A DNA stretch of 64,000 nt from Myxococcales bacterium (GTDB lineage: Bacteria > Myxococcota_A > Polyangia > Haliangiales > Haliangiaceae). The notes below the pieces were generated by a model that did not search any database, had not been told where the DNA came from, and saw only the letters and a program-made list of their open reading frames with translations. This document shows positions 1 through 11,608 of this stretch, in pieces. A program made the translations under genes and the position numbers. The stretch's first letter is position 1; each line of letters begins with the position of its first letter. The stretch lies in the NCBI GenBank assembly GCA_016707895.1, contig JADJGV010000034.1, positions 744,001-808,000 of the forward strand, read 5' to 3'.

Positions 1-2912
<2,912 letters not shown>

Positions 2913-3063
2913 GGTGCTTCCGATCGTGTGCGGCCCGGCGACTGACCCGGGCCAAGGCGGCGTGTCTTAGCACAGCCAAACACGCGGAAGCTAACCATCC
3001 CCGCCGCCACGTCAATCGCCCAAGGCCAGGAAGTTCGCGGACCTAGCCCGTCGGGCAGGTGAC

Positions 3064-3133
3064 CGAGCGTCGTGGGGAGGCTCGATCCCGGCTCCGCCGG
3101 GGGCGAGGGGGGCTCGGCGACGAGCCCCCTGGA
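3064..3133 (-). repeat. Double-hairpin intergenic element, copy A
   Basis: Read on the minus strand, this has a 9-bp hairpin (3108-3129) with loop TCGC, then a second GC hairpin (CCCGGC/GCCGGG inside CTCG/CGAG), then CCTCCCCACGACGC. It begins 14 nt after the stop of the gene at 3144-3584 and lies upstream of secA, on the same strand. Bases 3104-3133 are a perfect 30-bp inverted copy of 3715-3744. See the three other copies at 3715, 33208 and 55893. Confidence 0.8.
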
Positions 3134-3143
3134 ACACGGGCGA

Positions 3144-3584
3144 TCACGCCAGGCGGAACGAGCGCGCGAAGGCGATCGAGTCGCCGCGCAGGTCGAAGCG
3201 GGTCAGCGCGGTGCCGATGACCATGCCGACGCCGTCGCTCAGCTGGCCCGGCAGCTCGGTCCAGGTGCGCAGCGGATCGAGCCAGCGGATGTCCTTCTGG
3301 CCGGCGAACGAGTAGGGCAGGCCGTCGTCGCCCTGGAACTCGAACTGGTAGCGGATGATCCGGCGCAGCCACGGCCGCAGCTCCATGGTGCCCGTGATCG
3401 GCCGGGCCCGGGCCAGGCCGTCGGCGTCGACGGTGCCCTCGATCGCCGCCAGCCGCGACTTGCGGAACTCGAGCAGCGAGCCGGCGCGGGCGGTGACGGT
3501 GAACTCGAAGCGGCCGCCGCCGCGCCCGCCGTCGGTGCGCGCCCAGGTGCCGCGCATGGTCTCTCGGAAGCCGAAGCCAGGCAT
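3144..3584 (-). CDS. Conserved-looking protein of unknown function (146 aa)
   Basis: I do not recognise the family with certainty. The protein is soluble, with no signal peptide or membrane segment, and looks like a beta-rich single domain: MPGFGFRETMRGTWARTD at the start, then GTMELRPWLRRIIRYQFEF and LAGQKDIRWLDPLRTWTE-like segments (here FAGQKDIRWLDPLRTWTE). Sequences of this type occur, from memory, as N-terminal or stand-alone domains next to lipid or sterol oxidoreductases, but that is weak recall. The start at 3584 is preferred over longer frames because TACATT sits 6 nt upstream, matching the leaderless pattern seen elsewhere in the window. It is bracketed by inverted copies of the double-hairpin element. 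Confidence 0.65.
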   Translation of the reverse strand: MPGFGFRETMRGTWARTDGGRGGGRFEFTVTARAGSLLEFRKSRLAAIEGTVDADGLARARPITGTMELRPWLRRIIRYQFEFQGDDGLPYSFAGQKDIRWLDPLRTWTELPGQLSDGVGMVIGTALTRFDLRGDSIAFARSFRLA

Positions 3585-3714
3585 GGGCACAATGTACCGC
3601 AATCCGCGGGCGCGGCTGCGCCGGCGATTTCCCGTCGGTCGCCGCACTTGGGAATTGACGGCGGCCGTCGCGCGCTTTAGTACGCCCCTCATGGCGCACG
3701 CCGCGCGTCACGTT

Positions 3715-3785
3715 TCCAGGGGGCTCGTCGCCGAGCCCCCCTCGGTGGGGCCAGGTCCCCGCCGAGCCTCCCCCCACGACGCGAG
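3715..3785 (+). repeat. Double-hairpin intergenic element, copy B
   Basis: Hairpin 1 is GGGGGCTCG-TCGC-CGAGCCCCC (3719-3740). Hairpin 2 pairs TCGGTGGGG with TCCCCGCCGA around a short loop. A CCTCCCCCC ACGACGCGAG tail follows. This is the inverted partner of copy A around the gene at 3144-3584. It lies just 5' of the first SGNH hydrolase; using the upstream ATG at 3691 would translate through the element, which is why the GTG at 3844 is preferred. Confidence 0.8.
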
Positions 3786-3843
3786 CCGCCCGCCACGCGC
3801 CGATCCGCGCCCGAGGCGCGGTTCGGCCGCGCACCCGTGGACC

Positions 3844-5235
3844 GTGGCCCCGACGCTAGGGGTGTTCGCTGCCGCGCTGGCTGCCGCGGTGTTCCTCGCC
3901 GACGGCGACCTGCGCGCGCTGCGCGGGCTGCCGACCCGGCGCCCGCCGGCGCCGCCGGCCGCGCCCGCCACCCCGGCCGCCCCCGAGGCGATCGAGGGCG
4001 CGCCCGGCGAGGCGGCGCCGCCGCTGCCGCCCAAGCCCGACCTCGCGCCCGAGCGGGTGGCCGGCGGCCACGCGCCGTCGGTCCCGGGCAAGACCGTCGA
4101 GGACACCTGCCTGGCCCCGGCCGGCGCGACCACCGGCTGCACCCGCTGGGCGCTCGACGACTTCTACGCCGCGCTGGCCGCGACCGAGCAGGGCACCGCG
4201 CGGCGGCCGGCGCGGCTGTCGTGGTACGGCGACTCGGTGTCGGCCACCGACGCGCTGCCCGGGCGCATCCGCGCGCGGCTGCAGGACGTGTTCGGCGACG
4301 GCGGCCCCGGCTTCGTCCACGCGGTCGCGCCGCACCGCTTCAACCACAGCCTGGCGGTCGCGCGCACCGCGTCGGGCTCGTGGCGCTCGTTCGGCGTGTC
4401 GTTGGCCAACGTCGGCGATCACCTCTACGGCCTGGGCAACGCCACCGCCGAGGGCCAGGGCACGATCAAGCTGTCGGCCAAGACCCCGAGCGGCAAGCTG
4501 ACCTCGGTCGACGTCTACTACCTGGCCCAGCCCAGCGGCGGCACCGCCGAGCTCGACGTCGACGGCGAGGTCAAGGCGACGATCGACACCAGCGCCGAGA
4601 AGAAGACCGCGCGCTTCGAGACGGTGCGGGTGCCGGACGGCGACCACCAGATCCAGCTGAAGGCCACCGGCAAGGTGCGGCTGTTCGGGTTCGCGCTCGA
4701 GCGCGACGCCGGCGTCGTGGTCGACAACATGGCGCTGGTGTCGGCCACCGCCAAGAACATGCTGCTCAACCAGGCCGACCACTGGAAGGCGCAGCTGGCC
4801 CACCGCGCGCCCGACCTGGTCATGATCATGATCGGCACCAACGAGGCGCAGTGGCTGTCGGGCAGCGAGCGCTCGATGGCCGAGTACGAGGAGATCTGGC
4901 GGAAGCTGCTGACGCCGGTGCGGGCGGCGCGGCCCACCGGCGCGTGCCTGGTGGTGTCGCCGCTCGATCAGGCCGAGGCCGACGGCGACGACCTGCGGGC
5001 CCGGCGCGGCATGCCGGCGATGGTCGCGACCCAGCGCAAGGTGGCGTTCGAGCTCGGCTGCGGGTTCTGGGACACGTTCACCTGGATGGGCGGCTCGGGG
5101 GCGTCGATCAAGTGGCGCAAGCGCGGCCTGGTGGGCACCGACTTCGCCCACCTGTCGGGCCGCGGCACGGCGATGGTCGCCGACGGGCTGGCGGACGCGC
5201 TGGTCGCGGGCTACAAGGCCTACAAGGGTCGGTGA
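3844..5235 (+). CDS. Membrane-anchored SGNH/GDSL hydrolase, first of pair
   Basis: This is predicted to act outside the cytoplasmic membrane as an acyl esterase or acyltransferase on a polysaccharide or wall polymer, partnering the MBOAT protein two genes on. From the GTG at 3844 the protein (463 aa) opens with a signal-anchor (TLGVFAAALAAAVFLADG) and a Pro/Ala-rich linker. The SGNH block I motif is WYGDSVS with Ser131; IGTNE supplies the block III Asn; GTDFAHLS gives the Asp433-x-x-His436 pair. The middle (about 200-290) is a beta-sandwich-like insert. An alternative ATG at 3691 would add 51 residues encoded by the hairpin element. Its stop overlaps the next gene by 4 nt (GTGA), so they are translationally coupled. 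Substrate is unknown. Confidence 0.85.
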   Translation: MAPTLGVFAAALAAAVFLADGDLRALRGLPTRRPPAPPAAPATPAAPEAIEGAPGEAAPPLPPKPDLAPERVAGGHAPSVPGKTVEDTCLAPAGATTGCTRWALDDFYAALAATEQGTARRPARLSWYGDSVSATDALPGRIRARLQDVFGDGGPGFVHAVAPHRFNHSLAVARTASGSWRSFGVSLANVGDHLYGLGNATAEGQGTIKLSAKTPSGKLTSVDVYYLAQPSGGTAELDVDGEVKATIDTSAEKKTARFETVRVPDGDHQIQLKATGKVRLFGFALERDAGVVVDNMALVSATAKNMLLNQADHWKAQLAHRAPDLVMIMIGTNEAQWLSGSERSMAEYEEIWRKLLTPVRAARPTGACLVVSPLDQAEADGDDLRARRGMPAMVATQRKVAFELGCGFWDTFTWMGGSGASIKWRKRGLVGTDFAHLSGRGTAMVADGLADALVAGYKAYKGR

Positions 5236-6635
5236 TCGCTCCGCGCTTCATAGCCGCGCTGTTCGCGCTCGGCGCCTGCAGCAGCACGTCGTCGGACGCG
5301 ATGCCGCGCAGCCCGTCGACCGCCGAGGCCGCGCCGCCGCCCGCGCTGACCGACGCCGGCGTCGACGACGCGCCGCCCGACGCCGCCGCGATCCTGCCGG
5401 TCTTGACCGCGCCGGCCGGGGCCCTCGACGGGTTCCACGCCGCGCTCGATCGCGCCGCGGCCAAGGATCCCGGCGGCCGCGCGCTGGTGCTGGTGTTCGG
5501 CGACTCGCACACCGCCGGCGATCAGCTGACCGGCACGCTGCGCCGCGAGCTGGGCAAGCACTTCGGCCAGGGCGGGCGCGGGTTCGTGCTGCCGGGCAAG
5601 CCGGCGATCCGCCACTACTACCTGCGCGACGTGGCCTACGGCTCGAGCGGCAAGTGGCAGGCCGAGCTGGGCGGCAAGCGCGACAACCTCGAGCCGTTCG
5701 GGCTGGCCGGCGTGCGCAGCCACACCGCGGACAAGAAGGCCACCGCGTGGGTCGCGACCTGCGGCAGCTGCCCGGTCGACAAGGTCGCGCGCTTCGACAT
5801 CTTCCACCTGCGGACCAAGGCCTCGGGGGCGTTCAGCTACCAGGTCGACGACGGCGCGTGGATCAAGGTCGCGACCAAGCTGCCGGCCAGCGCCGCCGAG
5901 GCCCAGCTGCCGGCGGTGACCTCGGTCGACGTGCCCGACGGCCGCCACAAGCTGGCGCTCAAGCCGGCCGGCGGCGGCCCGATCGAGCTGTTCGGCGTGG
6001 CGCTCGAGCGCACCACGCCCGGCGTGGTGGTCGACGCGCTCGGCGTGGTCGGCCGCCGCCTGACCCACCTGCGATCGTGGGACTGGTCGGTCATCGGGCC
6101 CCAGGTGTCGGCGCGGGCGCCGGCGCTGGTGATCCTGCAGTACGGCACCAACGAGGCCGACGACCCGAAGCTCGACCTGGCGGCGCTGGCCGCCGCCTAC
6201 GACGAGGTGATCGCCGACGTCCGGGCCGCCGCGCCCGGCGCGTCGATCTTGATCCTGGGGCCGCCCGACATGGGCGAGCGCGACGCCGGGGCCGCCTGCG
6301 ACAAGCTGCGGCCGCCGCCCGACGCCGACGCCGGCGTGCCGTACGAGTGCCAGTGGCACACCCCCGGGGTGCTGCCGCTGGTGATCGACGTGCAGCGCCA
6401 GGCCGCCGCGCGCAACCAGGTCGCGTTCTTCGACACGTTCGCCGCCATGGGAGGCGGCAACCTGATGGACACGTTCTTCCACGCCGATCCACCGCTGGCG
6501 TACTCCGACCACATCCACTTCACGCAGGCCGGCTACGAGCAGTGGGGGCGCGCGCTCGGCGCGGCGCTGCTCGACGATCACGCCCGCTGGACCCAGACCG
6601 ACCCGACCGCGCGCTCCTCCGGCCACCGGCCGTAG
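5232..6635 (+). CDS. SGNH/GDSL hydrolase lipoprotein, second of pair
   Basis: A second SGNH-family protein (467 aa) is coupled to the first by a GTGA overlap; GTG is the start. The N-terminus MIAPRFIAALFALGACSS is a lipoprotein signal with lipobox LGAC, followed by an Asp/Ala/Pro linker. Catalytic features are FGDSHTAGDQ (Ser92), GTNEADD and the C-terminal SDHIHFTQ (Asp426, His429). It shares the insert between blocks with its neighbour (FGVALERxxxGVVVD in both), so the two probably arose by tandem duplication. Together with the MBOAT gene 3 nt downstream they resemble the two-part AlgI/AlgJ-X type machines that move acyl groups across the membrane and onto exported glycans. The glycan is not known. 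Confidence 0.85.
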   Translation: MIAPRFIAALFALGACSSTSSDAMPRSPSTAEAAPPPALTDAGVDDAPPDAAAILPVLTAPAGALDGFHAALDRAAAKDPGGRALVLVFGDSHTAGDQLTGTLRRELGKHFGQGGRGFVLPGKPAIRHYYLRDVAYGSSGKWQAELGGKRDNLEPFGLAGVRSHTADKKATAWVATCGSCPVDKVARFDIFHLRTKASGAFSYQVDDGAWIKVATKLPASAAEAQLPAVTSVDVPDGRHKLALKPAGGGPIELFGVALERTTPGVVVDALGVVGRRLTHLRSWDWSVIGPQVSARAPALVILQYGTNEADDPKLDLAALAAAYDEVIADVRAAAPGASILILGPPDMGERDAGAACDKLRPPPDADAGVPYECQWHTPGVLPLVIDVQRQAAARNQVAFFDTFAAMGGGNLMDTFFHADPPLAYSDHIHFTQAGYEQWGRALGAALLDDHARWTQTDPTARSSGHRP

Positions 6636-6638
6636 GCC

Positions 6639-8984
6639 ATGCTCTTCTCGAGCCCGCAATACCCGCTGTTCCTGGCAGCGGTGTTCTTCCTGTACGGCCT
6701 GGCGCGCACCGGGCGGTGGCCGGCGTCGATCGCGCGCGTCGCGCTGATGCTGCTCCTGGCCGACGTGGTCTACGTGCTGCTCACCCACGACGTGGGCACG
6801 CTGTGGGATCCGGTCGGCGGCACGGTGCTGGCGTGGATCACCGACTCGCCGGCGCCGTCGGCGTGGCGCTGGCCGCTGGGGCTGATCGTGGTCGGCGGCG
6901 CGTTCCGGCTCGGGCACGACCTGGCCGGCCGCCACCGGGCGGTACCGACCACCGTCGCGCCCGTGGCCCCGGCCCGGGCCGCGGCGCCGCGGGCGGTCGC
7001 GCGCAAGAAGGGCAAGGGCAAGAAGCAGGGCAAGCGCGGGCCGTCGCCGCGGCCGGTCGCGCCGACCACCGTCGCGGTCACCGGCGATCCGATCGCCGCC
7101 GAGCGGGTCAGCGCGTGGACCGGGCACGCGCTGGCCGGCGCGCTGGTCGCGCTCGGGCTGATCGTGCTGATCGGCGGCCGCACCGGCACGCTGCCGGCGT
7201 TCACCAGCGCGTTCGCCCACGTCGGCCACCTGATCTACCTGTGCGGCGTCGGCTTCGCGCTCGGCGCGGCGCAGACCGAGCGCGGCCGGCACCTGGGCCG
7301 GGTGCTGATCCTCGGCCTGGTCAGCGCGGTCTTCTACCACGCGTGGGCCGCGGGCCAGCACGGCGCCTACCAGTACCTGCTGGCGCTGATCGCCGCGACG
7401 ATCGTCCTCGACTTCTACCTGGCGCGCGCGATCGAGGCCAGCGAGCGCCACGGCGTGCGGCTGACGCTGCTGATCGTCTCGCTGGTGTCGAACCTCGGCA
7501 TCCTCGCGGTGTTCAAGTACGCCGACTTCCTGCGGCTCGACGTGCTGCACACCGGCGGCGCGCCGTGGAAGCTGATCCTGCCGGCCGGCATCTCGTTCCA
7601 CACCTTCCAGTCGCTGAGCTACACCGTCGACGTCTACCGCCGCGAGATCCGCGCGACCCGCTCGGTGATCGAGCTGGCGACGTTCGTGCTGTTCTTCCCG
7701 CAGCTGGTGGCCGGCCCGATCGTCCGCGCCACCGAGCTGTTGCCGCAGCTGCGCGACCTGCCGCTGTTCGATCACGGCCGCGCCGCCGACGGGCTGTTCC
7801 GGATCGTCGTCGGGCTGGCCAAGAAGATCGCGATCGCCGACTTCCTCGGCGACGCGCTGGCCGATCGGGTGTTCGCCCACCCCGAGCTGTACTCGTCGGC
7901 GGAGGTCGGCGCCGGCGTGGTCGCCTACGCGTTCCAGATCTACCTGGACTTCTCGGCGTACTCCGACATCGCGATCGGCTCGGCGCAGCTCCTGGGCTTC
8001 ACGCTGCCCGAGAACTTCCGCACGCCGTACCGCTCGGCGTCGCTGCAGGAGTTCTGGCGGCGCTGGCACATCTCGCTGTCGTCGTGGCTGCGCGACTACC
8101 TGTACATCCCGCTGGGCGGCAACCGGGGCGGCGAGCTGACCACCTACCGCAACCTGATCCTGACGATGCTGCTGGGCGGGCTGTGGCACGGCGCCAGCTG
8201 GACGTTCATCGTCTGGGGCCTGCTGCACGGCGGCGGGCTGGCGGTGACGCGCATCTACCAGCGCGCCGCGCGGCGCGGGCGGGTGCTGGCGATCGCGGCC
8301 GCGGCGTTCGGGCTCGGCGTCGGCGTCGAGCTGCTCGGGCTGGCGCCGAGCCGGCCGTGGGCGCACCTGGCGTTCGCGTGGGCGTTCACGGTGCCGCTGT
8401 GGGCGGCGTTGACCGCGATCCTCGAGGGGCTGCCAGCGCCGACGATCGTCGGCCGGCCGCGGCCCGCGCTGGCGCTGTGGCTGCGGCTGGCCGCGGCCGC
8501 GCAGGTCGGGGTCGCGCTGGCGGCGCTGCAGTGGGGGCCGAGCGCGCTGGTCATCCCGCTGATCATCCTGATCGCGGCGCTGACCTGGGCCGCCGACGCC
8601 GCCGAGGTCGGGCCGACCGTCGACGCGGCGCTGCGCTGGCTCGGGTGGGCCGCGGCGCGGGGCGCGGCGGTGGTGCTGGTGTTCGCCTACGTGTGCCTGG
8701 CGTGGATCTTCTTCCGCGCCCAGAGCTTCGCGCAGGCGCTGGCGGTGCTGCGCCGGCTGGGCGCGCACGAGTACGATCACCCCAACCTGATCCGCGTCGT
8801 CTTGACGGCGCTGGTGGCGGCGCTGGTCGCGCACTGGTTCGCGCCGCGGACGTTCGCCGAGCTGCGCCGGCGGTTCGTCGCCGCGCACCCGATCGTCCAG
8901 GGCCTGGCGCTGGCGGCGGCGGCGCTGGTGCTACGCGAGCTGGCCCACCCCAAGATCGTGCCGTTCATCTACTTCCAGTTCTGA
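6639..8984 (+). CDS. MBOAT-family membrane O-acyltransferase (AlgI-like)
   Basis: A 781-residue polytopic protein of the membrane-bound O-acyltransferase family, thought to carry acyl (usually acetyl) groups from cytoplasmic CoA donors to the periplasmic face for polymer modification. Family signatures are PAGISFHTFQSLSYTVDVYRR, the DYLYIPLGGNRGG segment and NLILTMLLGGLWHGASWTF, with the catalytic-type His517 and a second conserved His530 in WGLLHGGG. It is longer than typical AlgI (about 500 aa) because of an N-terminal block with a Lys-rich cytoplasmic loop (KKGKGKKQGKRG) and extra C-terminal helices. It starts 3 nt after the second SGNH gene, completing a three-gene operon. Family assignment is firm; substrate is inferred only from context. 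Confidence 0.92.
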   Translation: MLFSSPQYPLFLAAVFFLYGLARTGRWPASIARVALMLLLADVVYVLLTHDVGTLWDPVGGTVLAWITDSPAPSAWRWPLGLIVVGGAFRLGHDLAGRHRAVPTTVAPVAPARAAAPRAVARKKGKGKKQGKRGPSPRPVAPTTVAVTGDPIAAERVSAWTGHALAGALVALGLIVLIGGRTGTLPAFTSAFAHVGHLIYLCGVGFALGAAQTERGRHLGRVLILGLVSAVFYHAWAAGQHGAYQYLLALIAATIVLDFYLARAIEASERHGVRLTLLIVSLVSNLGILAVFKYADFLRLDVLHTGGAPWKLILPAGISFHTFQSLSYTVDVYRREIRATRSVIELATFVLFFPQLVAGPIVRATELLPQLRDLPLFDHGRAADGLFRIVVGLAKKIAIADFLGDALADRVFAHPELYSSAEVGAGVVAYAFQIYLDFSAYSDIAIGSAQLLGFTLPENFRTPYRSASLQEFWRRWHISLSSWLRDYLYIPLGGNRGGELTTYRNLILTMLLGGLWHGASWTFIVWGLLHGGGLAVTRIYQRAARRGRVLAIAAAAFGLGVGVELLGLAPSRPWAHLAFAWAFTVPLWAALTAILEGLPAPTIVGRPRPALALWLRLAAAAQVGVALAALQWGPSALVIPLIILIAALTWAADAAEVGPTVDAALRWLGWAAARGAAVVLVFAYVCLAWIFFRAQSFAQALAVLRRLGAHEYDHPNLIRVVLTALVAALVAHWFAPRTFAELRRRFVAAHPIVQGLALAAAALVLRELAHPKIVPFIYFQF

Positions 8985-9102
8985 TCGCGTCACGACGCGG
9001 CCACGCGATCGTCGAGCTCGACCTCGACGGCCGCGGCGCGCGCGAGCGGCTGGTGCCGACCGCGTGCGACGGCGACGGCACCTGCGGTGAGCCCGGTCGC
9101 CG

Positions 9103-10545
9103 TCAGCGCGGGGCCGCGGGGCCGGCCGCGGTGATCGCGGGCGCGGCCCGGGCGGTGGCCTGCAGCTCCGCGAACGCGGCCCGCACGTCGGCGGCCAGCG
9201 CGTCGAGGTCGGGCACGGTGTGCCAGCAGGTGACCAGGCCGACGTCGAGGCTGCCGGCGTAGCTGAACAGCGCGACGCCGACCGCCTGGCGCTCGAACAG
9301 CGGCACCAGCGGGTAGATGCCCTCGAGCCGCGCGCCCAGCAGGTACAGCGGCATCGGCGGGCCGGGCACGTTGGTGACCGTGACGTTGAACGCGCGCAGC
9401 CGCGCCGCCAGCCGGAACACGTTCGACACCAGCCCGGTGGCGATCGCGTCGGCGATCTGCTCGAACAGCGCCACGCCGGCGACCTGGTCGGACTCGGTGC
9501 GCAGGCGCCGCGACGCGGCGCTGACCGCCGCCAGCCGCCGCGTCGGATCGGCCAGCTCGATCGGCAGCGGCACCAGCAGCATCGCGACGTGGTTGCCGCC
9601 GGCGGCGTCGGTCGCGGCGCGGATGTTCACCGGCATCAGCGCGCGCAGCGATCCGAGGGCCTCGGGATCGTCGCCGTGGCGCTGCAGGTAGCGGCGCAGC
9701 CCGCCGGTCACGGTGGCCAGCACGACGTCGTTGATGGTGCCGCCGAGCGCCGCCTTCACCTGCTTGATCGCCGCGAGGTCGAAGCCCAGCGTGGTGAAGC
9801 GGCGGTGCGGGCCGATGCGCGGCGGGTTGAGGCGGGTGGCCGGCGCCGGCGCCAGCCCGGCCCGCAGCGCCTCGACGATGCCGCGGCCGCTGGCCCGCAG
9901 CTCGGCGGGCACGCCGGTGCGCAGGTGGTCCCGCGCCCACCGCAGCCCGGCGCCGACCCGGCGGTTGTGGTGACCGATCTCGGCGCGCAGGAGCTCGGCG
10001 CCGCCGGGGCGGGGGCGCGGCGTCCACGGCGGCGCGGCGGCGACGCTGGCGTCGGGGGTGAAGCGCAGCAGCTGGGCCAGCAGATCGGCGCCGGCGACGC
10101 CGTCGATCATCGCGTGGTGGACCTTGGTGATCAGCGCGAACCGCCGGTCGCGCAGGCCCTCGACGATCCACGCCTCCCACAGCGGGTGGTCGCGGTCGAG
10201 GCGCTGGCTGAACAGCCGGCCGGCCAGCGCGTCGAGCTGGGCGTCGTCGCCCGGCGCCGGCAGGCGGGCGTGGCGGACGTGGAAGTCGAGCACGAAGCGC
10301 TCGTCGTCGACCCACACCGGCTGGCCGACCACCGGCACCCGCACCATCCGCTGCCGGTAGCGCGGCAGGCGCGCGATCGCGCCGCCGATGTAGGCCCGCA
10401 CCCGCGCGGCGTCGACCGCGCCGGTGGCGTCGACCAGCTCGCCGCCGGCGAACACGCACACCGCGCCCACCGCCATCGACGAGCGCGGCGTCTCGATCTC
10501 GAGGAAGGAGGCGTCCAGCGCGGACAGCCGCTCGAAATGACTCAT
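9103..10545 (-). CDS. Wax ester synthase / diacylglycerol acyltransferase (WS/DGAT) family
   Basis: This 480-aa enzyme would esterify a fatty alcohol or diacylglycerol with acyl-CoA to make storage lipid at the membrane surface. The active-site motif HHAMIDG (143-149, HHxxxDG) is intact, the N-terminus MSHFERLSALDASFLEIE is typical (PLxxxDxxFLxxE in the family), and the family's ND motif is present as GGTINDVVLATV, with the C-terminal NVPGPPMPLYLLGARL. Length matches the family. On the minus strand TTGCT ends 13 nt before the ATG, but the -24 half is CG rather than GG, so it is only a weak member of the sigma-54-like set. It is convergent with the MBOAT operon. Confidence 0.93.
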   Translation of the reverse strand: MSHFERLSALDASFLEIETPRSSMAVGAVCVFAGGELVDATGAVDAARVRAYIGGAIARLPRYRQRMVRVPVVGQPVWVDDERFVLDFHVRHARLPAPGDDAQLDALAGRLFSQRLDRDHPLWEAWIVEGLRDRRFALITKVHHAMIDGVAGADLLAQLLRFTPDASVAAAPPWTPRPRPGGAELLRAEIGHHNRRVGAGLRWARDHLRTGVPAELRASGRGIVEALRAGLAPAPATRLNPPRIGPHRRFTTLGFDLAAIKQVKAALGGTINDVVLATVTGGLRRYLQRHGDDPEALGSLRALMPVNIRAATDAAGGNHVAMLLVPLPIELADPTRRLAAVSAASRRLRTESDQVAGVALFEQIADAIATGLVSNVFRLAARLRAFNVTVTNVPGPPMPLYLLGARLEGIYPLVPLFERQAVGVALFSYAGSLDVGLVTCWHTVPDLDALAADVRAAFAELQATARAAPAITAAGPAAPR

Positions 10546-10727
10546 GCCGGTCGACGGAAGCAAGCGGTGTGCGCGGCCGGTGGCGGGATGGTGGGCCCGG
10601 AACGCGCACGGCTTGCCGGATGCGACGCGGCGGCGTGCAGCGCCTGCGAGCGCGCGATCGTCGACGAGGGCCCGGGGCGGCGTCGGTTCTTCACCGCGGC
10701 GGCCACGTGATCGCGCCGACTTGCGCG

Positions 10728-10743
10728 CGGCACCGGGCTTGCT
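10728..10743 (+). promoter_or_regulatory. Sigma-54-type promoter, leaderless spacing (lipoprotein 10755)
   Basis: GGCAC-CGGGC-TTGCT: GG at 10729-10730 and GC at 10741-10742 with exactly 10 nt between. Transcription expected about 12 nt past the GC would start at the ATG at 10755. One of nine such sites in the window. Confidence 0.6.
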
Positions 10744-10754
10744 CGATGGGGCGC

Positions 10755-11141
10755 ATGCTCCGCGCCGCCCTGTTCGCTGCCACCCGCGCCGCCACGCTCG
10801 CCGCCACCCGCGCCGCCACGCTCGCGCTCGGCCTCGTCGCGTGTGGCCCGGCGATCGAGGGCGAGGTCACCGTCGTCGGCGGCACCGACGCGTGCCGCGA
10901 TCGCACCGGCGCGCCCATCGCCGGGGTCACGGTCGAGGTGCGCGACGCCGGCGACACCCGGGCCGCCGACGACGTCCCCTGCGGCGGGCGGTTCTCGCTG
11001 GACTCGGGCAGCGGCAGCTACTACCTGCACGCGGTGGTCTACACCGCCGACGGCACCACCCGCCTGGGCTACACCGCCGTCGGGCCGTTCGAGGTCGGCG
11101 AGCAGGACCTCGACGTCGGGACGCTGGTCGTCTCGCTCTGA
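10755..11141 (+). CDS. Small secreted lipoprotein with carboxypeptidase-regulatory-like fold
   Basis: A 128-aa lipoprotein: signal peptide ending in lipobox LVAC, then a single domain (GPAIEGEVTVVGGTDAC, TGAPIAGVTVEVRDAG, GGRFSLDSGSGSYYLHAVVY) that reads like a CarboxypepD_reg or transthyretin-like beta-sandwich. Four Cys after the lipid Cys could form disulfides. The h-region is odd: a 21-bp direct duplication encodes AATRAATLAATRAATLA, putting two Arg inside the hydrophobic stretch. The ATG at 10755 is preferred over the one at 10746 because the predicted sigma-54 transcription start falls just before it. Function is unknown; probably cell-surface or outer-membrane located. Confidence 0.75.
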   Translation: MLRAALFAATRAATLAATRAATLALGLVACGPAIEGEVTVVGGTDACRDRTGAPIAGVTVEVRDAGDTRAADDVPCGGRFSLDSGSGSYYLHAVVYTADGTTRLGYTAVGPFEVGEQDLDVGTLVVSL

Positions 11142-11608
11142 CCTGGCGCGCGGCCAGCCGGCGCTCGGTCGGGGTCACCTGATCGACGATCGTGAAGAAC
11201 ACGACGATCAGGAGCGCGCGCACGCCGCCCAGCGACGCCGGCGCCACCGCGTTGCCGCGGGCCGCGACGTTGCAGCGCGGGCAGGCCGACCGCCAGGCCA
11301 GCGCGGTCGGGGGGCGCGAGCCGCGGACCGAGCGGCGGGATGGTCAGCCCGCGATCGCCGCGATCGCGGGTCGCAGCGACGAGCACCGCGGCGCCGTCGC
11401 TGACGCCGAAGCCACCGCGCCGGCGGCGGACGCACGGCGAGCCCACCGCCCGTGGTGCTCGACGGTGGGGGCCGGCGCGGTGACGAGCCGGGCCGCGGGC
11501 GGCGCGTCGGCGACGACCGGGGTCGCCGTCGACAACCAACCGCCGATGAGGAGCGCGCTGGTGTGCGTGTGCATGGGCCACACGGGTGCAAGCGCGCGGC
11601 CGCGGCGG
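11142..11608 (-). other. Gene-poor stretch, possible decayed small gene
   Basis: No convincing gene is seen. On the minus strand an open frame from 11583 encodes MWPMHTHTSALLIGGWLS (signal-like) and stops at a TGA at 11344. In the same frame beyond that stop lie CPRCNVAARGNAV and a hydrophobic run, RALLIVVFFTIVDQV, which look protein-like. This could be a broken zinc-ribbon/membrane protein gene or chance in GC-rich DNA. I found no SECIS-like hairpin at the TGA comparable to that at 63130. Confidence 0.3.

Noticed and set aside
3064..3785. Insertion sequence with terminal inverted repeats
   Set aside because: No transposase is encoded between the repeats, and the repeats themselves are hairpin elements found singly elsewhere.
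10546..10575. Sigma-54 promoter for the WS/DGAT gene
   Set aside because: TTGCT is 13 nt from the ATG, but the -24 position is CG, not GG. Kept only as a weak resemblance, not listed.
11342..11344. Second possible recoded TGA in a minus-strand frame
   Set aside because: No start or coding signature joins the two halves convincingly, and no SECIS-like hairpin with a GGUC loop follows the TGA.
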